Positions 15,521-24,647 of a DNA stretch of 37,238 nucleotides are shown here, in pieces (position 1 is the first letter of the stretch; each line of letters opens with the position of its first letter). A program made the position numbers and the translations under genes. The notes beneath the pieces are model-generated. The model did no database searches and had not been told where the DNA came from. It saw only the letters and a list, made by a program, of their open reading frames with translations. This stretch comes from an uncultured Blautia sp. (lineage in GTDB: Bacteria > Bacillota > Clostridia > Lachnospirales > Lachnospiraceae), in assembly GCA_958367245.1 (NCBI GenBank), contig CATXEA010000030.1:1-37238 (forward strand), written 5' to 3'.

Positions 15521-17404
15521 TTAATACAGGAAAATGCCCACACCATATGCCGGAAGCGGGTAAGCAAAAGAGAATGGACGGTTGTCGCACTCGCTCTTCT
15601 CAGCCTTAAATACCTTCTGCTCGCACATTCCGTTCTCGTTCATAATCAGTTTATACTGTTTCTTTTTCGGAACTCCTACTCTGTAATCAGGTCTGTCCAC
15701 AGGAGTAAAGTTTACTACCAGAAGAATGTTGTTTCTCTTTGTCGGAGATTTTCTCACAAAGCTGAAAATGCTTCTGTCTCCGTCGTTTGGATTAATCCAC
15801 TCGAAGCCTTCCGGATCATTGTCCAGAGCATGAAGCGCCGGATATTTTTTGTAAAGATGAAGAAGGTCTTTTACGAAGCCCTGAAGATTTCTATGTGAAT
15901 CCTCTCCGAGAAGGAACCAGTCAAGCTCTCTCTCTTCACTCCACTCACGAAGCTGTCCGAATTCCTGTCCCATGAACAGAAGCTTCTTTCCCGGATGGCA
16001 GAACATAAACGCGTAGGCAGCCTTTAAGTTCTTAAATTTATCATCCAGTTCTCCCGGCATCTTGTTCAGCATGGAACATTTAAGATGAACGACCTCATCG
16101 TGGGAAATTACCAGAATATATTTCTCACTGTAAGCATACGCCATTGCAAAAGTCATCTTATTGTGATTAAATTTACGGAAATACGGGTCGCACTTCATGT
16201 ATTCCAGGAAGTCGTTCATCCATCCCATATTCCACTTCAGGGAAAATCCAAGTCCGCCTTTTTCCGCGTCTCCTGTTACCATCGGCCATGCGGTAGATTC
16301 CTCTGCAATCATAACAGCTCCATGATTTCTGCCAAGAACAACCGTATTCAGGTGTTTGAAGAACTCGATTGCCTCCAGATTCTTATTATCGCCATACTTA
16401 TTTGCAACCCACTGACCATCCTGCTTGCCGTAGTCAAGGTAGAGCATGGATGCAACCGCATCTACACGAAGACCGTCAACGTGGCATTCTTCAATCCAGT
16501 AAAGAGCATTGGCTATCAGGAAGTTCTTAACCTCCGGACGTCCGTAATTGTAAATCTTGGTACCCCAGTCCGGATGCTCGCCCTGTCTGGGGTCCTCATG
16601 CTCATAAACAGCAGTTCCGTCAAAATTCGCAAGTCCGTGAGCATCTTTCGGGAAATGAGCCGGAACCCAGTCAAGGATTACGCCAATTTTCTGCTGATGG
16701 AGATAGTCCACCAGATATTTGAAGTCCTGCGGAGTTCCATAACGGGAGGTAGGGGAATAATAACCGGTTACCTGATATCCCCATGAACCGTCAAAGGGAT
16801 GCTCTGCAATTCCCATAAGCTCTACATGGGTATAACCCATCTCTTTTACATAAGCAGCCAGAGCCTGCGCAAATTCTCTGTAATTGTAAAATCCCTTCTC
16901 ATCCTCTTCTGAGGTCGGATGTTTTTTCCATGAGCCGGGATGTACTTCGTAGATAGACATTGCGTCTTTGGAATCATCGAAGTTCTCTCTGTTCTTCATC
17001 CATGTGGAGTCTTTCCACTTATAATCTGTGATGTCTGTAATTTTGGATGCAGTGCCGGGACGCAGTTCAGAAGCATTTGCATACGGGTCAGCCTTATAAA
17101 GCTTCTCTCCATGCATTCCCACAATAAAGAATTTATAAAGCTCGCCGATTTTTGCGCCGGGTACAAATACCTCCCACACACCGATATCCCCTGCTTTTTT
17201 CATAGGGTGAGCGTCCTCCGCCCAGCCGTTAAAATCACCGATTACAGAAACAGACTGTGCATTCGGAGCCCAGACCGCAAAATAAACGCCTTTTTTGCGG
17301 CGATATGTAGTCGGATGCGCGCCCAGTTTTTTATAGATCTCATAATGCGTACCCTGTCCAAATAAATACTGGTCTAAATCTGTAAATTTCATTACTTCAC
17401 CCAT
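15521..17404 (-). CDS. glgB: 1,4-alpha-glucan branching enzyme (glycogen branching)
   Basis: The 627-residue GH13 enzyme introduces alpha-1,6 branches into glycogen. An N-terminal CBM48-like domain (YFAVWAPNAQSVSVIGDFNG, about 40-110) precedes the catalytic barrel: YEVHPGSWKK, the Asp nucleophile in GLRVDAVASML, the acid/base Glu in MIAEEST, and the third carboxylate in VISHDEVVHLKCSM. The last motif deviates from the more common HGKxS in having Leu-Lys-Cys-Ser. The C-terminal all-beta domain runs to the end. Length is typical. The ATG at 17404 has GGGAGG 8 bases upstream; an internal ATG five codons later lacks one. It is 41 bases downstream of the GH13 amylase gene, suggesting one glycogen-metabolism transcript. 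Confidence 0.97.
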   Translation of the reverse strand: MGEVMKFTDLDQYLFGQGTHYEIYKKLGAHPTTYRRKKGVYFAVWAPNAQSVSVIGDFNGWAEDAHPMKKAGDIGVWEVFVPGAKIGELYKFFIVGMHGEKLYKADPYANASELRPGTASKITDITDYKWKDSTWMKNRENFDDSKDAMSIYEVHPGSWKKHPTSEEDEKGFYNYREFAQALAAYVKEMGYTHVELMGIAEHPFDGSWGYQVTGYYSPTSRYGTPQDFKYLVDYLHQQKIGVILDWVPAHFPKDAHGLANFDGTAVYEHEDPRQGEHPDWGTKIYNYGRPEVKNFLIANALYWIEECHVDGLRVDAVASMLYLDYGKQDGQWVANKYGDNKNLEAIEFFKHLNTVVLGRNHGAVMIAEESTAWPMVTGDAEKGGLGFSLKWNMGWMNDFLEYMKCDPYFRKFNHNKMTFAMAYAYSEKYILVISHDEVVHLKCSMLNKMPGELDDKFKNLKAAYAFMFCHPGKKLLFMGQEFGQLREWSEERELDWFLLGEDSHRNLQGFVKDLLHLYKKYPALHALDNDPEGFEWINPNDGDRSIFSFVRKSPTKRNNILLVVNFTPVDRPDYRVGVPKKKQYKLIMNENGMCEQKVFKAEKSECDNRPFSFAYPLPAYGVGIFLY

Positions 17405-17445
17405 TTAGAGTTCCTCCCTTAAACATACATTATATAAAAAATCCC

Positions 17446-18801
17446 TTATTCCCTGACAAGGATGATACGGCTTTCATTTGGTTTCAGCCTGATATGAAGC
17501 ATTCCATCGGAACCGTCTGCCTTTTCCCCGCTTACAAGGTCTGTACAGTTTCTGCCGGATACCGGAATGCGGATATTAAGTTCTGCATCTTTCTCATCAT
17601 TGTTCACTGCAACGACAGCGCATTCGCCTTCAAGTATTCTGGCAAAAGCATACTGCCTGTTTGTCAGGAGAAGCTCCTGATAAGAACCATCTGCAAACAT
17701 CTTATATTCTTTATGAATCTTTCCAAGTGTCTGAACCCATTTCAGCAGCTTGGGATCCGGCACATTCTCAAGGGTTTCTTTAAGATTCACTGCCGGACGC
17801 AGCGGATCGTCGTTCCCGCCTTCCTTGCGCCCCTGAATTCCCCATTCAGATCCGTAATAAATGGACGGGATTCCCGGCAAAGTAAATAATAATGTATACA
17901 CAGGATAAATATGCTCCTTCACCTTGAGCTTGGATGCAATTCTGTCCACGTCATGGTTATCAACAAAGCTGTAAAGCTTCATTCCTCTGTAGATTCCGCC
18001 ATTCTGGTCAAATTCTCTGCGGATGGTATGTGCGATCTCAAAATAATTATGATCATTGTGTCCGGAATAAATCCCTTTATGAAGCTCGTAATTGGTTACG
18101 CTGTCTATCTTTGCCTCTCTGATGTAACGGGCATAATCCCCATGAATAACCTCGCCCATCAGCCAGAAATCTTCTTTCAATTCACCTGTAACACGCTTCA
18201 TATCCTGCATAAAAGAGAAATCCAGACAATCCGCACAGTCAAGACGGATACCATCAATATCAAATTCCTCTATCCAAAAACGGATTACATCCAAAAGATA
18301 CTCTCTTACCTTCGGCTCCCAGTAATTCAGATTCACAAGCTCAAAGCAGTTTCTCCATGCCTCATATCCGAAGCCGTCGTTATACGGAGAATTCCATCCG
18401 AAATTGATTCCCTTGTACCAACTGCAGTACGGGGAATTTTCACGATTCTTCTGAATATCCTGAAAAGCAAAAAACTCACGCCCTGTATGGTTAAATACGC
18501 CGTCAACCACAATCCTGATTCCTCTGTCGTGAGCGGCCTTTACAAAATGCTTAAAATCTTCATTATCTCCAAGCCTTCTGTCCACAAGCTTATAGTCTCT
18601 GGTGTCGTATCCGTGTGATGTGGATTCAAATAAAGGTCCTATATAAATTGCGGTGCAGCCCAGTGAATCTATATGCGGAAGCCATTCTTCCAGTTCCGGA
18701 AAACGATGTACAATCTCCTCGCTTTCATTCCGTCTCGGCGCTCCTGTCATACCAATTGGATACATGTGATAAAACACTGCTTCTTCATACCATCTGCCCA
18801 T
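17446..18801 (-). CDS. GH13 alpha-amylase family enzyme, cytoplasmic
   Basis: The 451-residue protein is a compact GH13 glycosidase without signal peptide, so it acts inside the cell, probably on glycogen, maltodextrins or cyclodextrins. The four family regions are present: VVDGVFNHTG, the nucleophile in GIRLDCADCLDF, the acid/base Glu in LMGEVIHGD and the stabilising Asp in FVDNHDVDR. A small C-terminal beta domain ends it. Substrate type (amylase, neopullulanase or glucosidase) cannot be fixed. The start at 18801 (MGRWYEEAVFYHMYP) has GGGAGGAG 8-10 bases upstream; the longer frame to 18858 lacks a site and adds unconserved residues. It is probably co-transcribed with glgB. Confidence 0.93.
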   Translation of the reverse strand: MGRWYEEAVFYHMYPIGMTGAPRRNESEEIVHRFPELEEWLPHIDSLGCTAIYIGPLFESTSHGYDTRDYKLVDRRLGDNEDFKHFVKAAHDRGIRIVVDGVFNHTGREFFAFQDIQKNRENSPYCSWYKGINFGWNSPYNDGFGYEAWRNCFELVNLNYWEPKVREYLLDVIRFWIEEFDIDGIRLDCADCLDFSFMQDMKRVTGELKEDFWLMGEVIHGDYARYIREAKIDSVTNYELHKGIYSGHNDHNYFEIAHTIRREFDQNGGIYRGMKLYSFVDNHDVDRIASKLKVKEHIYPVYTLLFTLPGIPSIYYGSEWGIQGRKEGGNDDPLRPAVNLKETLENVPDPKLLKWVQTLGKIHKEYKMFADGSYQELLLTNRQYAFARILEGECAVVAVNNDEKDAELNIRIPVSGRNCTDLVSGEKADGSDGMLHIRLKPNESRIILVRE

Positions 18802-18930
18802 TACGATGTCTCCTCCCAATACCGGTTTATTTTGCTGAAAAATCAAGTGTCCGGTCATTTTTGACTCTCAGTCATTATCTAATCTCCATTATACCAACGC
18901 AGCAACTTTACGTCAATTAAAAACAGGGCA

Positions 18931-18975
18931 AAAAGAGGACGGCGCTGCGTTTTTTCACAGCTCCGTCCTCTTCTT
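18931..18975 (-). terminator. Intrinsic terminator of the polysaccharide deacetylase gene
   Basis: AAGAGGACGG (18933-18942) pairs with CCGTCCTCTT (18963-18972), extended by GCTG/CAGC. On the minus strand the stem is followed by a run of T (complement of AAAA at 18931 onward), just after the deacetylase stop codon. Confidence 0.85.
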
Positions 18976-18989
18976 TTTTCTTAACTTTC

Positions 18990-20315
18990 TTAATAGCCTT
19001 CACTTCCGTCCGACATGTCTCCGGAACCATCTCCGCTTCCATCGGACATCTCTCCGGAACCGTCGTCACTTCCGTCTGTCATATCTCCGGAACCATCGTC
19101 TGTAAATTCTCCGCCATCTGCAGAACCTTCATCCGAAGAACCGTCGCCGGAACCTTCCTCAGCAGTCTTATTCGGGTCAGGCGCAAACAGTGAGGATTCT
19201 TTTCCGTTCCATCCTGTCACAAGACCGTTTCTGAATGAGCTGTCCCAAAAATCCACATACTGGGCATTCTGTAAAGTTACTCCCTTAGCCTCAGCCAGTT
19301 CACTGACAGTCACAAGCTTATATCCCTTGGCAACCAGATCCGGAATCAGACGAACAGCAGCCTTTACCGAAGGCTCGTGGATGTCATGCATCAGAATAAT
19401 GGAACCGTCTGTAAGGTCTCCGTTCATAACTGCATTATAGTCTGCATCTGCATCAAGGAGATCCCAGTCCATTGTATCAAGAGACCACATGAAAAACGGC
19501 TTTCCTACCGTGTCGAAAATATCCTGATTACCATTGCCAAAAGGAGCTCTGGCAACCGTTGCAGGCTGTCCGCAAACCTTAATCAGAGCATCGTCCACAT
19601 CCTTAAACTGCTTTGCAACGCTGTCCATGTCAAGCTCAAACAGGTTTGGATGATTCCATGAATGCGTTCCCAGTTCACAGCCTATCTCCACCATTTTTTT
19701 GATTTCATCCGGATACATGTCTACATGTTCTCCAAGCATGAAGAAGGTTGCTTTTGCATTGTTCTCTTCCAGTACATTGAGAAGCTCCATCGTATATTGA
19801 GACGGACCGTCATCAAAGGTCAGAGCGATTCTCGGTTTTTTCTTCGTCGGATTATAGGAACCATCCTCGTTGAAGAAATAATCATTCACACCTTTTTCTA
19901 CCCATCCGGTCTGCAGATAGCCGTTGGAATCAAAAGAGTAATTCACTCCGTCAATCTCCTGAAATCCATCCGCAAAATATGTACCATCTGCATTCTGATA
20001 CCAGCGGCCCGACTCATCCTCGTGCCATCCGGGCGTCTTTTCGGTAATCTTCCCCACATCCTGCTGCCCTTTCAGCGGCTGGCGAACCGCTGCATTGGGA
20101 TCTGCCTCTGCAGTCTGAGCCTGTACGGCAACTACCTTTCCCTCATCTTTACCGCCTCCGCCGATTCGGCTGGCGATAGGCATAATCACACCTCTTATCA
20201 CAAAGATAACTGCCAGAATCGTACCCAGACCATAAATACCAAGCTTCATGTATCTGCGGATTCTCTGCTGTCTTCTTTTCCTGCGCATCCTCTCGCGCAA
20301 AACTCGTTTGTCCAT
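18990..20315 (-). CDS. Membrane-anchored polysaccharide deacetylase with cell-wall-binding repeats and acidic tail
   Basis: The 441-residue protein has a basic N-terminus, one membrane helix (about 24-45), choline-binding-like wall repeats (GWHEDESGRWYQNADGTY and GYLQTGWVEKG, about 96-154), and a NodB deacetylase domain (160-340). The deacetylase motifs are all present: TFDDG (166-170), HSWNH (218-222), ARAPFGN, WSLDTMDW, and ILMHD with His310. It should remove N-acetyl groups from peptidoglycan or another wall glycan at the outer face, which commonly gives lysozyme resistance. The last 55 residues are a Gly/Ser/Asp repeat without aromatic residues. It ends at its own terminator. The gene encoding the FKBP-type lipoprotein foldase lies just upstream on the same strand. 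Confidence 0.92.
   Translation of the reverse strand: MDKRVLRERMRRKRRQQRIRRYMKLGIYGLGTILAVIFVIRGVIMPIASRIGGGGKDEGKVVAVQAQTAEADPNAAVRQPLKGQQDVGKITEKTPGWHEDESGRWYQNADGTYFADGFQEIDGVNYSFDSNGYLQTGWVEKGVNDYFFNEDGSYNPTKKKPRIALTFDDGPSQYTMELLNVLEENNAKATFFMLGEHVDMYPDEIKKMVEIGCELGTHSWNHPNLFELDMDSVAKQFKDVDDALIKVCGQPATVARAPFGNGNQDIFDTVGKPFFMWSLDTMDWDLLDADADYNAVMNGDLTDGSIILMHDIHEPSVKAAVRLIPDLVAKGYKLVTVSELAEAKGVTLQNAQYVDFWDSSFRNGLVTGWNGKESSLFAPDPNKTAEEGSGDGSSDEGSADGGEFTDDGSGDMTDGSDDGSGEMSDGSGDGSGDMSDGSEGY
18993..19160 (-). repeat. Gly-Ser-Asp low-complexity tail repeat of the deacetylase
   Basis: The C-terminal codons repeat DGSGDM/DGSGEM-type units (residues 386-441). The DNA shows repeated TCCGGAACCATC-like blocks on the plus strand. 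It is likely an extended, acidic, flexible segment outside the cell, possibly binding divalent cations. Confidence 0.8.
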
Positions 20316-20447
20316 TATTTATAACCCCGCTTATCCTCTAATCGTACAAAAATAGTATAGTTTTCAGTTTCTACGTCCATCATACACTATCTGTACTGGA
20401 AATACAATGGTTTTTCACCTGATATTTCCTTTTTATCCAGCTATTAT

Positions 20448-21677
20448 TTACTCCAGCACAGCCGTATCATCGTCAACTTCGCCGTCATCCTCCAGCTCCG
20501 CATCTATTTCCCCTTCTGCGTCCGGCTCCTGTGTCTCCTCGTTTGTTACTGCCTCCGCGTTTTCCCCTGTTGTATCTCCGCCTGAAGCCTTCTCATTGAT
20601 TTTCGCATTCTTCAGGATAAAGTCCTCCACACGGAGAAGACCGATTGCTTCGTCTACGCCTTCCTGTCCGTATCTGTCAATCATCTCTGCGAGGTCCTTT
20701 GAGCCGCTGTTCTTAATAAGCTCCTCCTGAATTTCCAGACATTCCTCATCGTTCAGAGAAATGTTTTCTGCATCAAGAATTGCCTGAATCACCAGATCCT
20801 GTTTCACAATGAGTTCCGCATACTGCTGCATACTTGCCTCAAATTGCTCCATAGTCATATTCTGTGATTCCACGAATTCTTCCAGTTCCATTTCCGCCTG
20901 GTCCGCAAAACGCTGGGTCATCTTTTTGTACTCTTTCTTCTGTTTCTCAATGTCCTCCTGCGGATATTCCAGAACCTCGGAAGAATCTACCACTCGAAGC
21001 CATGCGCTGTTTTTAAGCTCTTCATCTGCTGCTTTCTGCGCAGTCTCTTCCATCTGCGCCTTTATCCCTGCACGGTAGTCGTCTGCCGTCTTATAATCGC
21101 CCTGCTTTGCAGCCCACTCGTCTGTAAGTTCAGCTTTGCGGCGCACCTTCTGACAGGTAATTTTAAACACAACGTCTTCTCCTGCAAAAGACGGTTCATG
21201 GTAATCCTCAGGGAACGTCAGATTCAGATCCTTCGTCTCCCCCTTCTTCATTCCTACAATGCCGTCCTCAAACCCCGGAATCATACCGCCCGCGCCAAGA
21301 GTCAGGTCATAATTGTTCGCAGTACCTCCGTCAAAAGCTTCTCCATCCTTCGTTCCCACGAAGTTAATTGTCACAAGATCCCCCATTTCAGCTCCGCCGG
21401 AAATCTCCTCCGCAGCTTTCATAAGATTCTCATCAATTTGCGCAGCCAGATCATCCTCGGAAATCACACTTACCACTTTATCCAGAGTAATTCCCTTATA
21501 CTCTCCAAGCTTCACATACTTCTCCAGATCTTTCACAGAAACAAGGCGGGTGTCCGCTTTCTTCTTATCTGTCTGCTCATTCTTTACATTGCTTCCATCC
21601 CCGGTATTATTTCCACATGCTGTTGCAGTGAGCGCAAGCGCAAGAGTCAGCACAGCAAGATACATCTTTTTTTTCAT
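20448..21677 (-). CDS. Lipoprotein with FKBP and trigger-factor-like domains
   Basis: The 409-residue protein has a signal peptide and lipobox ending at Cys21 (LTATAC), then an FKBP-type peptidyl-prolyl isomerase domain (about 97-180: MGDLVTINFVGTKDGEAFDG ... GMIPGFEDGIVGMKKGETK), then a helical region like the C-terminal chaperone domain of trigger factor (about 180-365), and a highly acidic tail. Trigger factor is normally cytoplasmic and ribosome-bound; its N-terminal ribosome-binding domain is absent here. The architecture points to an extracytoplasmic foldase for exported proteins, in parallel with the PrsA-like lipoprotein at 7653-8777. It lies between two polysaccharide-deacetylase-like genes on the same strand with gaps of 132 and 30 bases, so its clients may include them. 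Confidence 0.88.
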   Translation of the reverse strand: MKKKMYLAVLTLALALTATACGNNTGDGSNVKNEQTDKKKADTRLVSVKDLEKYVKLGEYKGITLDKVVSVISEDDLAAQIDENLMKAAEEISGGAEMGDLVTINFVGTKDGEAFDGGTANNYDLTLGAGGMIPGFEDGIVGMKKGETKDLNLTFPEDYHEPSFAGEDVVFKITCQKVRRKAELTDEWAAKQGDYKTADDYRAGIKAQMEETAQKAADEELKNSAWLRVVDSSEVLEYPQEDIEKQKKEYKKMTQRFADQAEMELEEFVESQNMTMEQFEASMQQYAELIVKQDLVIQAILDAENISLNDEECLEIQEELIKNSGSKDLAEMIDRYGQEGVDEAIGLLRVEDFILKNAKINEKASGGDTTGENAEAVTNEETQEPDAEGEIDAELEDDGEVDDDTAVLE

Positions 21678-21707
21678 TCCTCAAAAGTCCTCCTAAATTG
21701 TCTTATT

Positions 21708-23393
21708 TCATCCCATTGGCGCAACAGGCACAGGTCTTGTCGGGTCGAAGACTGCTGCTGCATCAAACAGGTCGTCCAGCATTTCCGGATTGTAGTACAT
21801 TCTGTATCCGTCAAGATTTCTTCTTCCCATACGCAGATATCTGTCGCGAAGCTGAACGAAATATTTCTGGGAATCTACATTACAGAAATAATTATAGCCC
21901 TGACCCTTCAGGAATTCAAATTTTTCTCCTGAATAATCCTCAGCCTGATTTAAGTCTGCCCCGAATGCAAAAATGATAATGTCCGTTCCGCCGATAACAG
22001 GGTCTACGTTTTCTTTGAATTTCTGCGTATCCCTCTGCAGTCTTTCCATGGAAATCTCTCCTACATTCAGATGTCCCCAGGTATGGCTTGCGAAAAGCCA
22101 TCCGTTCTTTTTCATGGCTTCCGCCACCTTCTTCGCACCTTCGCGCTCTGTTTCCAGATTGAACTCCGGATGCGCATCCAGCCATTCTACCTTATCCCTG
22201 TCCAAGTCATCCGGTCTTGTCTCATAGCTGCTGTCTGTGCGGTAACCAAGGATTCCGTTATATCCTGTAAGCGCAATGATACCTTTCGCTCCTCTGTAGG
22301 AAAAATCAGGATGCTCTTCTACAAACCGATCGATCAGCGGTACCATATCGTAATCGCCTACAGATACGCTGCCGTCGTCATTGACATATTCATTTCTGAC
22401 CTTTCCGTCTTCGTCCACCACCAGCTTTGTGGCAAAACCGTTGTTGTCCATGAAGTGATAATAACATACGTCATCCTGCGAAAGGACAAACGGGATTTTA
22501 CCGGGCGGAAGAAGAATTTCCCCGGGTACCATATTTCCGTTTTCATCGACACTTGCCATGTCCTTGATACTTACCATAACATAGCCTTTGTCATACATAG
22601 CCTGCGTAATCTTATTGAACTCATCTATAGTCGTCATAACCTGATTAAAGCCATCCGTCTTGAAATCACCGTCAAAAGCCTTAGACGGGTCCACGATAAG
22701 GGAATGATAGAATACATGAGTCACTTCCTCTATCGGCCATGCCACGCAGGAAGCTTTTTTCTTCTCGTAATTCGCTACATATTTATGAAGACGTTCTGAT
22801 TTTTCATAAAGCTCACTGTCTGTAAACACTTTAATCGCCCTGTCATAATCGTACTGCTTTCCATAACGGCGCGCCCGTCTGATCAGGCGGTCTTCCGCCT
22901 CTTTCTGCTCCTGGTCCGCCGTCTTTTCAGGTTCCTTTGTCACCTCTTCTTTTTTCTGCGCATCCGCTTTCGCTGAAGCTTCCTCCGTATCCGCCTTCGC
23001 CCTGCGCTCGTTAAGATTCTCAGCCAGAGTTTTCTGCATATCCTGCACCCTGTTTTTAAATTCATCCCCGAAATAAATGCCGGCAGCAAGAACAATTACT
23101 GCAGCCGCGCTTAACGACATAACAAGCATTCTTTTCCTTCGCCGCCTGAGCTTACGGATTCTATTTCTCTCCGCACGGGCTGCACGTCTGGCTTCATATG
23201 CCTTTTCTTCCTCTATTTCTTCCTGTGTGATTTCTTCGCCGTCATCCTCCGGTTCTTCTGACTCTTCGGCTTCTCCTTCTTCAGATTGCTCAATCTCTTT
23301 TGCTTCAAGCTCTCCCAGAGGCAGATCAATCTCCCCGGAACCTCTGCCTTTTCTCTTCTTAGGTTCATCAATATCAGGTTTCATTTCTCTCAT
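21708..23393 (-). CDS. Membrane-anchored polysaccharide-deacetylase-like protein with long acidic/basic cytoplasmic tail
   Basis: The 561-residue protein has a very acidic then very basic cytoplasmic region (residues 1-88), one membrane helix (about 89-108), a coiled-coil-like stalk rich in Lys, Glu and Ala (110-175), and an extracellular NodB-like domain (about 220-540). The latter has VFYHSLIVD, the possible metal/base motif LSQDD (304-308) and SHTWGH (436-441), but the classical TFDDG and RPPxG patterns are changed. It may therefore have an altered catalytic site or act on another wall polymer. The start ATG at 23393 has AGGAG 6-7 bases upstream. It is the first gene of a minus-strand unit continuing to the FKBP lipoprotein and deacetylase genes. 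Confidence 0.85.
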   Translation of the reverse strand: MREMKPDIDEPKKRKGRGSGEIDLPLGELEAKEIEQSEEGEAEESEEPEDDGEEITQEEIEEEKAYEARRAARAERNRIRKLRRRRKRMLVMSLSAAAVIVLAAGIYFGDEFKNRVQDMQKTLAENLNERRAKADTEEASAKADAQKKEEVTKEPEKTADQEQKEAEDRLIRRARRYGKQYDYDRAIKVFTDSELYEKSERLHKYVANYEKKKASCVAWPIEEVTHVFYHSLIVDPSKAFDGDFKTDGFNQVMTTIDEFNKITQAMYDKGYVMVSIKDMASVDENGNMVPGEILLPPGKIPFVLSQDDVCYYHFMDNNGFATKLVVDEDGKVRNEYVNDDGSVSVGDYDMVPLIDRFVEEHPDFSYRGAKGIIALTGYNGILGYRTDSSYETRPDDLDRDKVEWLDAHPEFNLETEREGAKKVAEAMKKNGWLFASHTWGHLNVGEISMERLQRDTQKFKENVDPVIGGTDIIIFAFGADLNQAEDYSGEKFEFLKGQGYNYFCNVDSQKYFVQLRDRYLRMGRRNLDGYRMYYNPEMLDDLFDAAAVFDPTRPVPVAPMG

Positions 23394-23585
23394 GTTCTTC
23401 TCCTTTTATTTCACATAAAACAGCATGGTTATTTTTCACACAACACTGTCCCGCGCCTGTTTAAAAATGGTTTTTCAGGTACATTTAGTATAACCATGCA
23501 CATCCCTTCATATCCCCCCGAAAAATATATAATACAAGTATAACCGATTACCGAATAAATTTCCACCTTAATTCATTTTTAATAA

Positions 23586-23614
23586 TTGCCTTTTTCTGCA
23601 AATGATGATAAAAT
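23586..23614 (+). promoter_or_regulatory. Sigma-A-like promoter for the 154-residue membrane protein gene
   Basis: TTGCCT (23586-23591) and TAAAAT (23609-23614) are 17 bases apart. The leader then carries a small inverted repeat (ACCGC/GCGGT) before the GGAGG site of the gene at 23685. The rest of 23394-23585 holds no gene that I can support. Confidence 0.6.
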
Positions 23615-23684
23615 GAAATCTGCATTATGGTTAAAACCGCTGCGGTATTCATAATGCGTTACACTTATTTAGGAGGATTCATAT

Positions 23685-24149
23685 ATGAGCACAGCAACAA
23701 TAGTCCTTCTGGTCATTCTTGTTATCCTGATTTGCGTATTAGTCGGTTTATATTTCTTCGGAAAAAAGGCTCAGAAGAAACAGGAAGAACAGCAGGCACA
23801 AATCGAAGCCACCAAACAGACAGTTTCCATGCTGGTTATCGATAAAAAGCGGATGCCACTGAAAGAATCAGGTCTTCCTCAGATGGTCATTGACCAGACA
23901 CCTAAGCTTATGAGACGTTCCAAACTTCCCATTGTTAAGGCAAAAGTCGGACCGAAGATTTCTATATTAATTGCAGATGAAAAAGTTTACGATCTTATCC
24001 CTGTAAAAAAAGAAATCAAAGCGGAAGTCAGCGGACTTTACATTGTAGGCGTAAAAGGAATCCGCGGTTCTTTAGAGAAACCGGAAAAGAAGAAAAAAGG
24101 CTTCTTTGCCCGTTTCAAAAAAGACAAAAGCGAGAAAAAAGAAAAATAA
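23685..24149 (+). CDS. Single-pass membrane protein of unknown function
   Basis: The 154-residue protein has an N-terminal transmembrane helix (about 5-26: TIVLLVILVILICVLVGLYF), then a short charged region, a compact beta-rich domain (about 45-130, IDKKRMPLKESGLPQMVIDQ ... GPKISILIADEKVYDLIPVK) and a lysine-rich end. By the inside-positive rule the domain is probably cytoplasmic. I have seen similar proteins in Lachnospiraceae but know of no function. A good GGAGG site precedes the start. It is a single gene with its own promoter and a strong terminator, divergent from the deacetylase-like unit. Confidence 0.82.
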   Translation: MSTATIVLLVILVILICVLVGLYFFGKKAQKKQEEQQAQIEATKQTVSMLVIDKKRMPLKESGLPQMVIDQTPKLMRRSKLPIVKAKVGPKISILIADEKVYDLIPVKKEIKAEVSGLYIVGVKGIRGSLEKPEKKKKGFFARFKKDKSEKKEK

Positions 24150-24154
24150 AATTC

Positions 24155-24195
24155 AAGGCTGCCCTTCATTCACGACGGGCAGCCTTATTTTTTAT
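24155..24195. terminator. Intrinsic terminator, probably bidirectional
   Basis: AAGGCTGCCC (24155-24164) pairs perfectly with GGGCAGCCTT (24177-24186), followed by ATTTTTTAT on the plus strand. It separates the convergent membrane protein and DUF1934 genes. Confidence 0.9.
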
Positions 24196-24638
24196 AATGT
24201 GAAATTTTCGCAGTCTCTCGGCTGTACCTGAATCATCAGATAGCAGTCCGCAATATGCTCCTCATTCATATCGAGGGCATAATCGACTTTCATATTCAGG
24301 CTGTCCTTACTCTCATCGAGAGAAAGATTCGTAGCCGCAATCCCCATCTGGATTGTCCCGAAGGGAGTTGTGTAGTAAGTCATATTTTTCTTTCCCTGTT
24401 CAAAAACCATATGAACATTTACAAGTCCTTTTTTGCGAACTTCCATTCCGCGAGGGGCCATTTTTATGTAATTGATCGTCGGCTCCGCAAAGTCCTCCAT
24501 CACTTCTTCGTAACGAAGATAGTGGCTTCCGTTTCTGAAATAATACTCTCCCGGAACTACAATTTCCAATGGCTCTTCTCCGCTCTCCGGATCCATCAAC
24601 TGCAGTCCGCGCACATGAATCAGTACATTCTTTTCCAT
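24192..24638 (-). CDS. DUF1934 (YwiB-like) beta-barrel protein
   Basis: The 148-residue product resembles DUF1934/YwiB, a calycin-like small beta barrel of unknown ligand found across Firmicutes. The segments EEPLEIVVPGEYYFRNGSHY, MTYYTTPFGTIQMGI and NMKVDYALDMNEEHIADCYL fit that family. No signal peptide is present. It follows murI by 9 bases on the same strand, so it is likely co-transcribed with cell-wall precursor synthesis. An AGGAG site lies before the ATG at 24638. The stop codon overlaps the T-tract of the terminator. Confidence 0.85.
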   Translation of the reverse strand: MEKNVLIHVRGLQLMDPESGEEPLEIVVPGEYYFRNGSHYLRYEEVMEDFAEPTINYIKMAPRGMEVRKKGLVNVHMVFEQGKKNMTYYTTPFGTIQMGIAATNLSLDESKDSLNMKVDYALDMNEEHIADCYLMIQVQPRDCENFTL

Positions 24639-24647
24639 TCGTATCTC

